Source: Mesorhizobium australicum WSM2073 (GTDB taxonomy: Bacteria > Pseudomonadota > Alphaproteobacteria > Rhizobiales > Rhizobiaceae). Taken from it: DNA of 64,000 bases. Location: assembly GCF_000230995.2 (NCBI RefSeq), contig NC_019973.1, positions 1,426,001 to 1,490,000 of the forward strand. Reading direction: 5' to 3'. The notes below the pieces were generated by a model that saw only the letters and a program-made list of their open reading frames with translations, had not been told where the DNA came from and did not search any database. Shown one piece after another: positions 29,407 through 38,444 of the stretch (its first letter is position 1; each line of letters starts with the position of its first letter). A program made the position numbers and the translations under genes.

Positions 29407-30324
29407 TCAGCTGTTACGGGTTGCGACGAAGATCGCCGCGGCTTTCAGCAGGGCAGCCTTTTCGCCATAGGGTTCGAGCAGCGCGTGCGCCTGGCCGACG
29501 AGGCCGTCGAGCTGCTTGCGTGCCCAATCCGCACCGTGCAAGGCCACCAGCGTACCCTTGCCCGCGGCGGCATCCTTGCCGGTCGCCTTGCCCATCTGCT
29601 CGGCGTCGGCCGTCAGATCCAGCAGGTCGTCGGCGAGCTGGAAGGCCAGGCCGATCGCCGAACCGAACTCGGCAAGCCTTTCCAGGTCATCCGACTGTGC
29701 GCCGGCCAGGATCGCACCCGCCTCGCAGGCGAAGCGGATCAGCGCGCCGGTCTTCATCGCCTGCAGCTTTATGATGCCGGCCTCGTCCGGTCGCACTTGC
29801 TCGGCTTCGAGGTCTAGCTTCTGGCCGCCGACCATCCCACCGGCCCCGGCGGCGCGGGCGAGCGCCAGCACCAGGGCTGCGCGCCGTTCGGCCGGGAGCG
29901 CCGTCGCTTCGCCGGCGATGATGTCGAAGGCAAGCGTCAGCAAGGCGTCGCCCGCGAGGATGGCGGTGGCTTCGTCAAAGGCCTTGTGCACGGTCGGCTG
30001 GCCGCGGCGAAGGTCATCGTCGTCCATCGCCGGCAGGTCATCGTGGATCAGCGAATAGCAATGCACGCATTCGAGCGCCGCCGCGACGCGCAACGCCGCT
30101 TCGCCATCGGCGGAAAACAGGGCGGCACTTTCCATGACCAGGAAGGGGCGCAGGCGCTTGCCGCCGTTCAACACGCCATGGCGCATCGCCGCCATCAGAC
30201 GATCGGGCCGAGCGATCTCACCCGAAAGCGGGCGATCGTCGAGCAAGCGACGCAGCATCACCTCGACGGCGGCCGCGCGCCTGATGAGCGCCATTTCGAA
30301 CGCCATTTCGTCGTCATTCGTCAT
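29407..30324 (-). CDS. ispA: Polyprenyl synthetase (farnesyl-diphosphate synthase type)
   Basis: A 305-residue trans-prenyltransferase. Both Asp-rich motifs are present: the first in SLIHDDLPAMDDDDLRRG and the second in AFQLADDLLDLTADAEQMGK. The GGKRLRPFLVMESAALF segment binds diphosphate. The length and the tyrosine-region spacing fit farnesyl diphosphate synthase. It uses the isoprenoid units produced by the MEP pathway (ispG lies 5 kb upstream on the other strand). Confidence 0.92.
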   Translation of the reverse strand: MTNDDEMAFEMALIRRAAAVEVMLRRLLDDRPLSGEIARPDRLMAAMRHGVLNGGKRLRPFLVMESAALFSADGEAALRVAAALECVHCYSLIHDDLPAMDDDDLRRGQPTVHKAFDEATAILAGDALLTLAFDIIAGEATALPAERRAALVLALARAAGAGGMVGGQKLDLEAEQVRPDEAGIIKLQAMKTGALIRFACEAGAILAGAQSDDLERLAEFGSAIGLAFQLADDLLDLTADAEQMGKATGKDAAAGKGTLVALHGADWARKQLDGLVGQAHALLEPYGEKAALLKAAAIFVATRNS

Positions 30325-30398
30325 GGCCGGGACCGGTAGCCGACACTCAGACGTTGCGCAAGAAGGCAAGCGCCATTATGCCGGGGCGGTAAGAGCCC

Positions 30399-30529
30399 GT
30401 TTGGAAACTCATCTCCTGCGGTCATCTGAAGGCGTTTTCCGCGCTTCCGGTGTTCACGTACTCGAATGTACGCTCCGCTCCGGTTCTCGAAAACACCCTT
30501 ACATGACTCCCAGGAGGCAGTTTCAAAGC
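30399..30529. repeat. RIME-like intergenic inverted-repeat element
   Basis: The two halves (about 61 bases each) form a long imperfect palindrome. Left pieces such as GGAAACT, GGCGTTTTC and TTCCGG have complements AGTTTCAAA, GAAAACACC and CCGGTTC on the right, and the centre is CACGTACT/TGTACG. The layout resembles the Rhizobium-specific intergenic mosaic element RIME1. It sits between ispA and mtgA and rules out a longer mtgA start. Confidence 0.65.
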
Positions 30530-30597
30530 GAGTTCTCTGGCATGGGTTGGGCGGCTTGGCGGAACCGATCGTCGATCATGAGACCGAAAAGCTGGAC

Positions 30598-31308
30598 ATG
30601 GCGACGAGATTGCGAGGCGTGAGCCGCCGCAGTCTCAAGCGCTGGGTCCGGCGCGGCATCGTCGTGGCCGCCGTGCTGGCGCTCATCCCGGTGGTGCTGA
30701 CCTTTCTCTACCTGCCGTCCTTCGTGCATCCAGTGTCGACGCTGATGCTGAAGGATCTCGCGACATTCTCCGGCTACGACCGGCGCTGGGTGTCGATCGA
30801 TGATGTCGCGCCTGTGCTCGCCCATTCCGTCATCATGTCGGAGGACGGGCAGTTCTGCTTTCATCGCGGCGTCGATCTTGGCGAGCTCAGGGGGGTCGTC
30901 GATGATGCGCTGGCCGGCGAGGCGACGCGTGGTGCCTCGACCATCACCATGCAGACGGTGAAGAACCTCTTCCTGTGGTCGCGGCCGCTGGGCTCGGTGC
31001 GCAAGGTCGTCGAACTGCCGCTGGCCGTCTATTTCGACGCGGTGATGTCGAAGCGGCGCATTATGGAGATCTATCTCAACATCGCCGAGTGGGGGCCCGG
31101 CATCTACGGCATCGAGGCGGCGGCGCGGCACCATTTCGGCATTTCGGCAAAGCAGCTGTCCAGACGGCAGGCGGCCCTTCTCGCCGTCACGCTGCCCAAT
31201 CCGATCGCCCGCAATCCGGCAAAACCAGGGCCGGGCTTGAGAAGGCTCGCCAATCTGATCGAGCGGCGCGCCGGCCGCTCCGGCGCCTATGTCGGTTGCC
31301 TGGACTAG
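30598..31308 (+). CDS. mtgA: Monofunctional biosynthetic peptidoglycan transglycosylase
   Basis: A 236-residue GT51 enzyme that polymerises lipid II. After one N-terminal TM helix ([20 protein letters not shown]) come the catalytic [31 protein letters not shown], and [20 protein letters not shown]. The start is taken at [12 protein letters not shown] because upstream DNA belongs to a repeat. The enzyme has no transpeptidase domain, so it works beside penicillin-binding proteins. Confidence 0.95.
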   Translation: MATRLRGVSRRSLKRWVRRGIVVAAVLALIPVVLTFLYLPSFVHPVSTLMLKDLATFSGYDRRWVSIDDVAPVLAHSVIMSEDGQFCFHRGVDLGELRGVVDDALAGEATRGASTITMQTVKNLFLWSRPLGSVRKVVELPLAVYFDAVMSKRRIMEIYLNIAEWGPGIYGIEAAARHHFGISAKQLSRRQAALLAVTLPNPIARNPAKPGPGLRRLANLIERRAGRSGAYVGCLD

Positions 31309-31449
31309 CCGGTATAAAAAAGATTCACCACAGTGCTGGCCAAAACGGTGTCAGGCGTGTATAGGCACCCGACTTTCTCAGATTTAGGCCCCGACATGGC
31401 CCTTTCACGAGGGCGGGCGGGGCTTTTGACCATGTAGTGGAGCATATCC

Positions 31450-31632
31450 ATGGCCGTTCCGAAACGCAAAACCTCTCCGTCCAAGCGCGGCATGCGCCGC
31501 TCGGCCGACGCCCTCAAGGCCCCGACCTATGTCGAGGACAAGAACTCCGGCGAAATGCGCCGCCCGCACCACATCGACCTGAAGACCGGCATGTATCGCG
31601 GTCGCCAGGTGCTGACGCCCAAGGAAAGCTGA
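31450..31632 (+). CDS. rpmF: 50S ribosomal protein L32
   Basis: A 60-residue protein, [20 protein letters not shown] and later [19 protein letters not shown]. It lacks the Cys zinc ligands, as in many alphaproteobacteria. A GGAG site precedes the ATG. A strong terminator follows. Confidence 0.97.
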   Translation: MAVPKRKTSPSKRGMRRSADALKAPTYVEDKNSGEMRRPHHIDLKTGMYRGRQVLTPKES

Positions 31633-31661
31633 GACCAGCTTTTCCCAAGCAACCGAGTTAC

Positions 31662-31689
31662 AAAAGACCGGCTTCTGGCCGGTCTTTTT
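31662..31689 (+). terminator. Rho-independent terminator of rpmF
   Basis: The stem AAAAGACCGGC pairs with GCCGGTCTTTT across a TTCTG loop and runs into a T tract. Confidence 0.9.
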
Positions 31690-31884
31690 GCGTTTTGGCC
31701 TTGCCCTGCGCGCCGGCTACTTCAAGCGCTGAGCTTTTTTGTCTCGTCTTTCATGTCGGCCGGGCAACCGGCTGACATGGTTGTTGCATCCGGTATTCGA
31801 CCGTGTTTGCGGCCGCGCACGAAAAATCTTGACGCCGTGCCTGTGGGGCATTCTACAGAAGGTGCCCCCATATGGAGACGCCAG

Positions 31885-32286
31885 ATGTTCGGTGCCGTCC
31901 CGCTTTTGATCGTGCCTTTCGTGCTCTACAATCTCGGCCTGCTCGGTATATTCGGCGGCGGCGACGATCCGTGGGCGAGCGAGATGTTCTCGTTCCGCAT
32001 GATGTCGGGCGGGGTGTTCTCGATGACGCTCGGCGACCTGATCGTGCTGATCGGGCTGATTTTTCTGTTCCTTGAAATGGTGAAGTCGGCGCGCACGACC
32101 ACCGCCTCGATCATGGACCATCTGTTGTCGACGCTTGTCTTCGTTGCTTTCCTGGTCGAGTTTCTGCTGGTGAAGGGTGCCGCGCACTCCATCTTCTTCA
32201 CGCTGCTGATCATCGCGCTGTTCGACGTGCTGGCCGGGTTCGCGGTGTCGATGCGGTCGGCCAGCCGCGACATCAATTTGAGTTAG
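31885..32286 (+). CDS. Small hydrophobic membrane protein, unknown function
   Basis: A 133-residue protein with about four TM helices (FGAVPLLIVPFVLYNLGLLG, SMTLGDLIVLIGLIFLFLEM, LLSTLVFVAFLVEFLLV and FFTLLIIALFDVLAGFAV). A GGAG site eight bases before ATG 31885 fixes the start; earlier frames run into the rpmF spacer. I recognise the pattern as a conserved membrane protein but no named family. It converges on the GlcG-like gene nine bases away. Confidence 0.75.
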   Translation: MFGAVPLLIVPFVLYNLGLLGIFGGGDDPWASEMFSFRMMSGGVFSMTLGDLIVLIGLIFLFLEMVKSARTTTASIMDHLLSTLVFVAFLVEFLLVKGAAHSIFFTLLIIALFDVLAGFAVSMRSASRDINLS

Positions 32287-32295
32287 ACCGGAACC

Positions 32296-32727
32296 TCAGC
32301 CCGGATCGGCGGCGAAGCCGGCGGCTTCGATGCCGGCAATCGCGGCCGCCTCGTCATTGTCAGACGTGTCGCCGGAAATGCCGACAGCGCCGATGACACT
32401 GCCTGCCTTGTCGCGGATCAGCACGCCGCCGACGACCGGCAGCACGCGTCCACCCGACACGTCGGAAATGCCGGCAACCAGATGCGGGCGCTCCTTGGCG
32501 AAGGCCTCGACCCTGCGCGAGCCCATGCCGATCGCCAGCGCGCCATAAGCCTTGCCGGCCGACATTTGCGGGCGCAGGAACGAGGCGCCGTCCTGGCGCT
32601 GGAAGGCGACCAGGTGCCCGCCGGCGTCGAGCACCGAGACGCCGAGCGGCTTGAGCTTGAGGTCGGCGCCCCTGGCGAAGGCGGCATTGATGATCTCGAC
32701 GGCTTTTTCGAGCGACAGAGCGGTCAT
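32296..32727 (-). CDS. GlcG/HbpS family heme-binding-type protein
   Basis: A 143-residue protein of the GlcG/HbpS/DUF336 fold: MTALSLEKAVEIINAAFARG, GVSVLDAGGHLVAFQRQDGA, GGRVLPVVGGVLIRDKAGSV and IGAVGISGDTSDNDEAAA. Family members bind heme or small degradation products and are often linked to glycolate or propanediol pathways, none of which is seen here. Start and ribosome site (AGGAGATTGCC) are clear. Confidence 0.88.
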   Translation of the reverse strand: MTALSLEKAVEIINAAFARGADLKLKPLGVSVLDAGGHLVAFQRQDGASFLRPQMSAGKAYGALAIGMGSRRVEAFAKERPHLVAGISDVSGGRVLPVVGGVLIRDKAGSVIGAVGISGDTSDNDEAAAIAGIEAAGFAADPG

Positions 32728-32888
32728 GGCAATCTCCTGTTGAACAGCCCAATCATCGCCGGCCAGCCGGACCAGGCAATCCCGCTTTCGGTTGAAATTG
32801 CTTCCCGCGCAGCAGCGGGACGAAGGCGTGCCTGTCGGATGCGTTACGACCGCTCGATCCAGGACGAGGCATTGGCGGAGAGACGGGG

Positions 32889-33122
32889 CTATTTTTTCTT
32901 GGCGCGGGCCGGCTTCTTGGCAGGTGCGGCAGGCGCGTTGGCTAGATCTTCGGCTTCCTTGGCCAGCCGCAGCGCCCGCAGCTTGTCGGTCTTGGCCTTG
33001 CGGGCATCGCTCTCGGCGACGTATTCGGCCATGGCTTTCTGCCGGACCGTCGCCGCCTCTTCCTGCTTCTTGAAGCGCAGATCGGCACGCGCGCGGGCAG
33101 TGTCCCTAGAGTTCTCAACCAA
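32889..33122 (-). CDS. Small Lys/Ala-rich protein of unknown function
   Basis: A 77-residue frame starting from TTG (LVENSRDTARARADLRFKKQ), ending in the Lys- and Ala-rich AAPAKKPARAKKK. The helical, highly charged middle (RKAKTDKLRALRLAKEAEDL) and the basic tail recall small rhizobial DNA- or RNA-associated proteins. No ATG start is available; TTG at 33120-33122 follows a GGATACGCTC site. Confidence in the gene is moderate. Confidence 0.6.
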   Translation of the reverse strand: MVENSRDTARARADLRFKKQEEAATVRQKAMAEYVAESDARKAKTDKLRALRLAKEAEDLANAPAAPAKKPARAKKK

Positions 33123-33198
33123 GAGCGTATCCAATCCCGTGAAGTGTGATTTCCGTCCTTTGTAGCAGAGCCGGCCTTTCAACGGGGAAAATAGTTGG

Positions 33199-33720
33199 TC
33201 AGACGGCCGGGCTGGCGTTGCGGGCCTTTTCGGCAACCACCGCTTCATAGGCGGCCTGCAGCGTCGCGCGGACAGAGGAGCCGGGCGCTGTGTCGAGGGG
33301 GGTGCCGAGATGCTCATGGCGCAATTCGTCCATGAATTTCTCCCACATTGGAGGTCCGCCCTTTTCCAGGAGTTCGGCGCGGATCGAGAGTTCCTCGCTT
33401 GTCGGCAGCCAGACGCGGCCCCAGGCGCCGAGATGGGCCAGGATGGGCACCAGCGTGATGGCCATCTCGGTCAGGCTGTAGATCGCCTTCTGCTTATGAC
33501 TGGGGTCGTCCGCCTTGGTCAGCATGCCGAGCTCCATCAGCCGCTTCAAACGGTCTGCGAGGATGTTGGAGGCGATACCCTCCATCGAGCCGTTGAGCAG
33601 CTCGCGAAAATGGCGCCTGCCGCCGAAAATCATATCGCGCAGGATGATCAGGCTCCAGCGATCGCCGAACACCTCGAGCGAAAGGTTGATCGGGCAGCCG
33701 GACCGGCGATCGAGGGTCAT
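33199..33720 (-). CDS. HxlR family transcriptional regulator
   Basis: A 173-residue winged-HTH protein with the HxlR signature: RRSGCPINLSLEVFGDRWSL, ILRDMIFGGRRHFRELLNGS, GIASNILADRLKRLMELGML. The Cys in SGCPIN is the usual redox-type Cys of the family. The C-terminal extension of about 70 residues is longer than the basic domain. It is divergent from the alpha/beta hydrolase at 33814 and probably controls it. Confidence 0.92.
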   Translation of the reverse strand: MTLDRRSGCPINLSLEVFGDRWSLIILRDMIFGGRRHFRELLNGSMEGIASNILADRLKRLMELGMLTKADDPSHKQKAIYSLTEMAITLVPILAHLGAWGRVWLPTSEELSIRAELLEKGGPPMWEKFMDELRHEHLGTPLDTAPGSSVRATLQAAYEAVVAEKARNASPAV

Positions 33721-33813
33721 TCCATTTTCTCCACAAAAACCGGTTGCATTATTGTATCGGTTTTATTATCGTGCAACCGATTGCAAAATGCAAGCAGATG
33801 AGGAGGCCATGAA

Positions 33814-34650
33814 ATGACGAGCAAAGACCGTCCCGAGATCGTATCGGAAGCCTTTGGCGATCCGGCGGATCCGGCGCTGCTGCTGATCATGGGCGCGATG
33901 GCCTCGATGCTGTGGTGGCCGGAGGCGTTTTGCCGGAAGCTCGCGAATGCCGGCCTTTACGTGATCCGCTACGACAATCGCGACACCGGTCGGTCGACCA
34001 AATATCAGGTGGGGCAGCCGCCCTACACTTTCGACGACATGGCTGACGACGCGATAGCCGTTCTCGACAGTTACGGCATCGGCAAGGCGCATGTCGCGGG
34101 CATGTCGATGGGCGGCATGATCGCGCAGTTCGTCGCGCTCCGGCACCCTTTGCGCGTCGCTTCGCTGACCGTGATCAGCAGTTCGCCCGTGGGGACCGAC
34201 ACGTCGCATCTGCCGCAAACGACCGATGCCTATATCGAGCATTCGGCCGATGGGGCCAAAGTCGACTGGGCGGACCGCCGCCAGGTCATCGACTTCATGG
34301 TCAGCGATGCACGCGCGATCGCCAGCACCGCGCATCGGTTCGACGAGGCCGGGATGAGGGCGTTCATCGAGCGGGATTATACCAGGTCCGGCGGCTTGCT
34401 CAGCGCCACCAATCATTTCATGCTCAAGGGCAATGACCAATGGAAGGGTCGCCTGCACGAACTGGCGGTGCCGCTTCTGGTCATCCACGGCACGTCGGAT
34501 CCGATCTTTCCGGTCGAGCATGGCGAGGCCTTGGCCCAAGCAGTTGCCGGCGCGAAACTCCTTCGTGTCGAAGGCGGCGGTCACGAACTGCATCCGGATG
34601 ACTGGCCTGATATAGAAGCCGCCATTGTCGAGCATGTCCGATCCAGCTGA
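33814..34650 (+). CDS. Alpha/beta hydrolase
   Basis: A 278-residue cytoplasmic hydrolase: LLIMGAMASMLWWPEAFCRK, nucleophile elbow VAGMSMGGMIAQFVALRHPL, acid in HGTSDPIFPVEHGEALA and His in EGGGHELHPDDW. It resembles haloperoxidase- or esterase-like enzymes. It is divergent from the HxlR regulator, so the pair may answer to electrophiles or aromatic compounds. Confidence 0.9.
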   Translation: MTSKDRPEIVSEAFGDPADPALLLIMGAMASMLWWPEAFCRKLANAGLYVIRYDNRDTGRSTKYQVGQPPYTFDDMADDAIAVLDSYGIGKAHVAGMSMGGMIAQFVALRHPLRVASLTVISSSPVGTDTSHLPQTTDAYIEHSADGAKVDWADRRQVIDFMVSDARAIASTAHRFDEAGMRAFIERDYTRSGGLLSATNHFMLKGNDQWKGRLHELAVPLLVIHGTSDPIFPVEHGEALAQAVAGAKLLRVEGGGHELHPDDWPDIEAAIVEHVRSS

Positions 34651-34726
34651 GACTTCGTGGGCGAGCCTTGACGAGCGAGGCCTGCCGCAATAGTTAAGTA
34701 AATGCTTCAGTGTTTCCACAGAACAG

Positions 34727-35395
34727 ATGAGCACAAGAATGTCCCTGACGCTGCATTTCCATCCGCTGGCCTCCTTTTGCTGGAAGCCGCTGATCGCGCT
34801 CTACGAGAACGCCACGCCTTTTGCGCCTGTCATCGTCGATCTGGGCGACGAGCAATCGCGCGCGGCCTTTCTGAAGATATCGCCGACCGGCAAGATGCCG
34901 GCGCTGCGCGACGACGCGCGTGACCGGACGGTGCTGGAATCGACCATCGTCGTGGAATATCTGGCCACGCACTATCCGGGACCGGCCGAACTCATTCCAG
35001 CCGACATCGATTTGGCGCTGGCTGTCCGCCAGGCCGACCGCTTCTATGATTTCTATGTGCAGGAGCCGATGCAGAAGATCGTCGGCGACAGGTTGCGGCC
35101 GCAGGACAAGACCGATCCATTCGGTGTCGAGCAGGCGCGGAGCCAGCTGCGCAATTCCTACGCCATCATCGAACGGGAGATGCTGTCGAGGGAATGGGCT
35201 GTGGGCGATATCTTCACCATGGCCGATTGCGCGGCGTCTCCGGCGCTCTTCTATGCCAACAAGGTCGAGCCGTTCGGCGACAGCTATCCCGCCGTGAAGC
35301 GCTATCACGACCGCCTGCTGCAGCGCGCCGCCTTCACCAGGGTGATCGAGGAGGCGCAGCCTTACTTCAAGTTCTTTCCCTACAACAACGGCTGA
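34727..35395 (+). CDS. Glutathione S-transferase
   Basis: A 222-residue protein with a thioredoxin-like N-terminal domain (MSLTLHFHPLASFCWKPLIA, SPTGKMPAL...ESTIVVEYLATHYPG) and an all-helical C-terminal domain (DIFTMADCAASPALFYANKV). The in-frame ATG at 34739 would remove four residues and is equally possible. It leads a run of same-strand genes: ArsR, NTF2-like and SRPBCC. It probably conjugates or reduces an electrophile. Confidence 0.9.
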   Translation: MSTRMSLTLHFHPLASFCWKPLIALYENATPFAPVIVDLGDEQSRAAFLKISPTGKMPALRDDARDRTVLESTIVVEYLATHYPGPAELIPADIDLALAVRQADRFYDFYVQEPMQKIVGDRLRPQDKTDPFGVEQARSQLRNSYAIIEREMLSREWAVGDIFTMADCAASPALFYANKVEPFGDSYPAVKRYHDRLLQRAAFTRVIEEAQPYFKFFPYNNG

Positions 35396-35400
35396 TCGCG

Positions 35401-35724
35401 ATGCTGCACGATCCCGCCCAACTCGACCTGATGTTCCAGGCGCTCGCCGATCCGGCGCGGCGGCAGATGGTCGACCGGCTATCACGCGGCCCGGCGTCGG
35501 TGAGCCAGTTGGCCGAGCCGCTGGCGATGTCGCTGTCGGCGGTCGTCCAGCACCTCAATCTCCTGGAGGCGAGCGGCCTCGTGCGCACGCAAAAGGTCGG
35601 ACGGGTGCGCACCTGTCAGATCGAGCCGAAGGCGCTGCGCGCGGCCGAACACTGGATCAATGAGCGGCGCCTCTCATGGGAACGCCGGCTGGATCGGCTC
35701 GGCGATTTTCTTGCGGAGAACTGA
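35401..35724 (+). CDS. ArsR family transcriptional regulator
   Basis: A 107-residue winged-HTH regulator (LMFQALADPARRQMVDRLSR, SVSQLAEPLAMSLSAVVQHL, ASGLVRTQKVGRVRTCQIEP) of the SMtB/ArsR type, with no metal-binding Cys motif. It starts five bases after the GST stop. In rhizobia such ArsR proteins are usually paired with an SRPBCC protein, here two genes downstream. Confidence 0.92.
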   Translation: MLHDPAQLDLMFQALADPARRQMVDRLSRGPASVSQLAEPLAMSLSAVVQHLNLLEASGLVRTQKVGRVRTCQIEPKALRAAEHWINERRLSWERRLDRLGDFLAEN

Positions 35725-35737
35725 AGAGGAGCATGCC

Positions 35738-36109
35738 ATGTCAAAGAGAAAATCCGATCTTGTCCGCGGCTATTTCGCGGCCTTTCAGGCCGGCGACCGC
35801 GCCGTCATGGAGGCGACCCTCGCCGACGATTTCACCTTCACCAGCCCCTATGACGACGCCATCGATCGCACGACCTATTTCGAGCGCTGCTGGCCGAATG
35901 GCAAGCTGTTCCGGTCGATGACGATTGAGCGGATTTGCGAAGACGGGGCTGCCGCCTTCGTTCTGTATGGCTGCGAAACGGTGGACGGAAAATCCTTCCG
36001 CAACACCGAGCTACACGTGTTTCGCGGCGGCCGGCTGCGTAGTGTCGAGGTCTATTTCGGCGCTGCCTATCGCAACGGTGTCTTCATTCCGCCGAACCAA
36101 TCGAGTTGA
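35738..36109 (+). CDS. Nuclear transport factor 2-like (SnoaL-type) protein
   Basis: A 123-residue NTF2-fold protein: LVRGYFAAFQAGDRAVMEAT, LADDFTFTSPYDDAIDRTTY and LRSVEVYFGAAYRNGVF. A GAGGAG ribosome site lies just before the ATG. Such proteins bind small hydrophobic ligands or act as isomerases; the substrate is unknown. It sits between ArsR and SRPBCC. Confidence 0.85.
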   Translation: MSKRKSDLVRGYFAAFQAGDRAVMEATLADDFTFTSPYDDAIDRTTYFERCWPNGKLFRSMTIERICEDGAAAFVLYGCETVDGKSFRNTELHVFRGGRLRSVEVYFGAAYRNGVFIPPNQSS

Positions 36110-36127
36110 CCAGCGAGGACCCAAGCC

Positions 36128-36592
36128 ATGACCGAACGTTCCGTCGTCCACTCCACCTTCGTTATCGAGCGCCTCTATCCGGCGGCGCCATCGAAGGTCT
36201 TTTTCGCGCTCAGCAATCCGGACGCCAAGCGGCACTGGTTCACCGATCCGGGCAACCCGATGCCCAGCCGATACGAACTGGACTTTCGCGTCGGCGGCAA
36301 GGAGATCAATGCCGGAGGGCCGAAGGATGGGCCGATCCACGTCTACACCGCCACTTACTGGGATATCGTGCCCGACCAGCGCATCGTCTACAGCTACGAC
36401 ATGCTGTTTGGCGATATCAGAATTTCGGTGTCGCTGGCCACGATCGAACTTTTTGCCGAAGACAAGAGCACGCGCCTGGTGCTGACCGAGCAGGGCGCTT
36501 TCCTGGATGGCCATGACACGTCCGGCACACGCGAGCATGGGACCGGGGTGTTGCTCGATCTTCTCGGCAAGTTTTTGCGGATAGAAACCTGA
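36128..36592 (+). CDS. SRPBCC (AHSA1/START-like) family protein
   Basis: A 154-residue protein of the AHSA1-like SRPBCC fold: [40 protein letters not shown] and [16 protein letters not shown]. These ligand-binding proteins are often encoded next to ArsR regulators and may detoxify or sense lipophilic compounds. It ends just before a convergent second ArsR gene at 36619. Confidence 0.9.
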   Translation: MTERSVVHSTFVIERLYPAAPSKVFFALSNPDAKRHWFTDPGNPMPSRYELDFRVGGKEINAGGPKDGPIHVYTATYWDIVPDQRIVYSYDMLFGDIRISVSLATIELFAEDKSTRLVLTEQGAFLDGHDTSGTREHGTGVLLDLLGKFLRIET

Positions 36593-36618
36593 TCGTTGTG
36601 GCCGCTGACCGAAGAGGA

Positions 36619-36882
36619 TCAGGCTTCCCAGAATTGATCGAGCCAGATGTTGAGTCTGAGGAAGCCGGCATTGCTCACCGTATAGACACGCCGCGTCCCT
36701 TCAGCCTTGGCATTGACCAGTCCGGCGTCGAGCAACACTTTCAGATGCTGTGATACCGCCGGGCGGGAGACTGGCAGCCCGGCCGCCAATTCGTTGACGG
36801 TCTTCGGACCGCGTCGAAGTTCTTCCAGAAGATGGCGCCGATTGGGATCGGCGATCGCCATGAAGGCGTCGGAAAACATCAT
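36619..36882 (-). CDS. ArsR family transcriptional regulator (second copy)
   Basis: An 87-residue winged-HTH protein (DAFMAIADPNRRHLLEELRR, KTVNELAAGLPVSRPAVSQH, LKVLLDAGLVNAKAEGTRRV). It is convergent with the SRPBCC gene and is upstream of the MFS gene on the same strand. It may regulate that MFS gene, the SRPBCC cluster, or both. Confidence 0.9.
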   Translation of the reverse strand: MMFSDAFMAIADPNRRHLLEELRRGPKTVNELAAGLPVSRPAVSQHLKVLLDAGLVNAKAEGTRRVYTVSNAGFLRLNIWLDQFWEA

Positions 36883-36913
36883 GCCTCATTTGTGAGGCAA
36901 AGTTTTTCAAATC

Positions 36914-38161
36914 TCAACTGTTTGCTTCTGCTTTTCTTCTCGGATCGAGCCGCAATGCTTCGGGGGTCACCGAGCGGTCGGCCGGCTGCGTCTTGAAGGC
37001 ATCGCGATCTCCGATCGGCACCGGCGCGCGGCGGCTGATGCGCAGCAGCGTGTAGCCGGCCAGCGACAGATGCGCGAAGGCTGTCGCCAGGAACAGGCCC
37101 TCCGGGCGCATCCAGCCCATCAGGGCGGCGGCCAGCAACGGCCCGATCATGGTGCCGAAGCCGTAAAGCAGCAGCAGCCCGCCCGACACCTTGACGAAAT
37201 CTTCCGACCGGGCGTGGTCGTTGGCATGCGCTACGGCGATCGAATAGAGCGTGTAGGCGAAAGCGCCGTAGGCGGCGGTGAAGACGAGGACGAAGACCGC
37301 CGAGCGCGGCTCGAACAGGAAGATGAGCAGCGCAAACAGCGCCGCGCCGAAGGCGGCACCGGCCAGCACGAAACGCCGGTCGGTCTTGTCGGAGAGGCGC
37401 CCGGCCGGAAGTTGCATGGCGGCGCCGGCGACGACCACCAGGCTCATCATCAAGGCGATCTCGGCGGTGGAGATTCCGATGCGGGCGCCGTAGACGGCGC
37501 CGAGCGTGCCCCAGGCGCCGTTGGCGATGCCGATCAAAAGGCAAGCGATCGCCGACACCGGCGAGTTGGCGTAGAGTCCCTTGACGTCGAGCTTGACGTC
37601 CTGCAGCGGCTTGGGATGCGAGGCGGTCGACACGGCCGTCGGGATCAGTGACAGGCAAAACAGGATGCCGGTGATCATGAACAACGACGCCGATTTCACG
37701 TCGCCGCCGGCGACGATCATCTGGCCGCCCATGATCGAGGCATAGGTGACCATCATGTAAAGGCCGAAAACGGTGCCGCGGTTCTCGTTGGTGGCTTTCT
37801 CGTTCAGCCAGCTTTCGATGACCATGAAGGCGCCGGCCATGGTGAAGCCGGTAAAGGCACGCAGCAGGATCCAGACATACTCGTCGATGATCAGGCCGGT
37901 GAGCAGTGCCACGATCGCGCCGGACGCGGCAAAGGCGCCGAAGGCGCGCACATGTCCGGCGCGGCGCACGATGCGCGGCGCAAAGAAACAGCCGGTGACG
38001 AAGCCGCCGGCCCAAGCCGTGCCCATCAGGCCGAGCGAAGCGGTCGAGAACCCTTCCACCTGGCCGCGCAAGGGCAGCAGCAGCCCGTGCAGTCCCGATG
38101 CAGCCAGAAGAAAGGCGGTGCCGCGAAGCAGGGAAAGGATCGGTCTGTAGGCTGCGAGCAT
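36914..38161 (-). CDS. MFS transporter (YcaD-like)
   Basis: A 415-residue inner-membrane transporter with twelve TM segments: the first is SLLRGTAFLLAASGLHGLLL, with the loop LRGQVEGFSTASLGLMGTAW typical of YcaD-type MFS proteins. The frame is open far upstream but the rest is shadow of the quinone-oxidoreductase gene on the other strand; ATG 38161 is used. Substrate unknown. Confidence 0.88.
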   Translation of the reverse strand: MLAAYRPILSLLRGTAFLLAASGLHGLLLPLRGQVEGFSTASLGLMGTAWAGGFVTGCFFAPRIVRRAGHVRAFGAFAASGAIVALLTGLIIDEYVWILLRAFTGFTMAGAFMVIESWLNEKATNENRGTVFGLYMMVTYASIMGGQMIVAGGDVKSASLFMITGILFCLSLIPTAVSTASHPKPLQDVKLDVKGLYANSPVSAIACLLIGIANGAWGTLGAVYGARIGISTAEIALMMSLVVVAGAAMQLPAGRLSDKTDRRFVLAGAAFGAALFALLIFLFEPRSAVFVLVFTAAYGAFAYTLYSIAVAHANDHARSEDFVKVSGGLLLLYGFGTMIGPLLAAALMGWMRPEGLFLATAFAHLSLAGYTLLRISRRAPVPIGDRDAFKTQPADRSVTPEALRLDPRRKAEANS

Positions 38162-38249
38162 TTTTTGATCCGGCTGGGGACTGGGCGGGGACGCAGGTTT
38201 AAAGGCAGTCGCATTCGGTTTTCGGCGGCGGGCGGTTACCTCAGCGAAC

Positions 38250-38444
38250 TTATCCGCGACGGAACAGCGCCTCGGCAGCCGACTTGGTGGTGTCCTTGGT
38301 CTTGAGTTCGGCCTCCAGCCGGGCGATCTCGTCGCGCAGGATGCCGATGCGCTCGGACAGTTCACCGACGGAAAGCAGCGACAGGTCTTGCCCGATCTCG
38401 TGCGGACGTGCCTTCTTCTTGGGTTCGTCGTCGAAGATCGCCAT
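38250..38444 (-). CDS. DUF1192 small protein
   Basis: A 64-residue protein, MAIFDDEPKKKARPHEIGQD and LSELSERI-like helix (SVGELSERIGILRDEIARLE). DUF1192 members are short alphaproteobacterial coiled-coil proteins of unknown function. A strong GGAGGAGGAG ribosome site precedes the ATG. Confidence 0.88.
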   Translation of the reverse strand: MAIFDDEPKKKARPHEIGQDLSLLSVGELSERIGILRDEIARLEAELKTKDTTKSAAEALFRRG

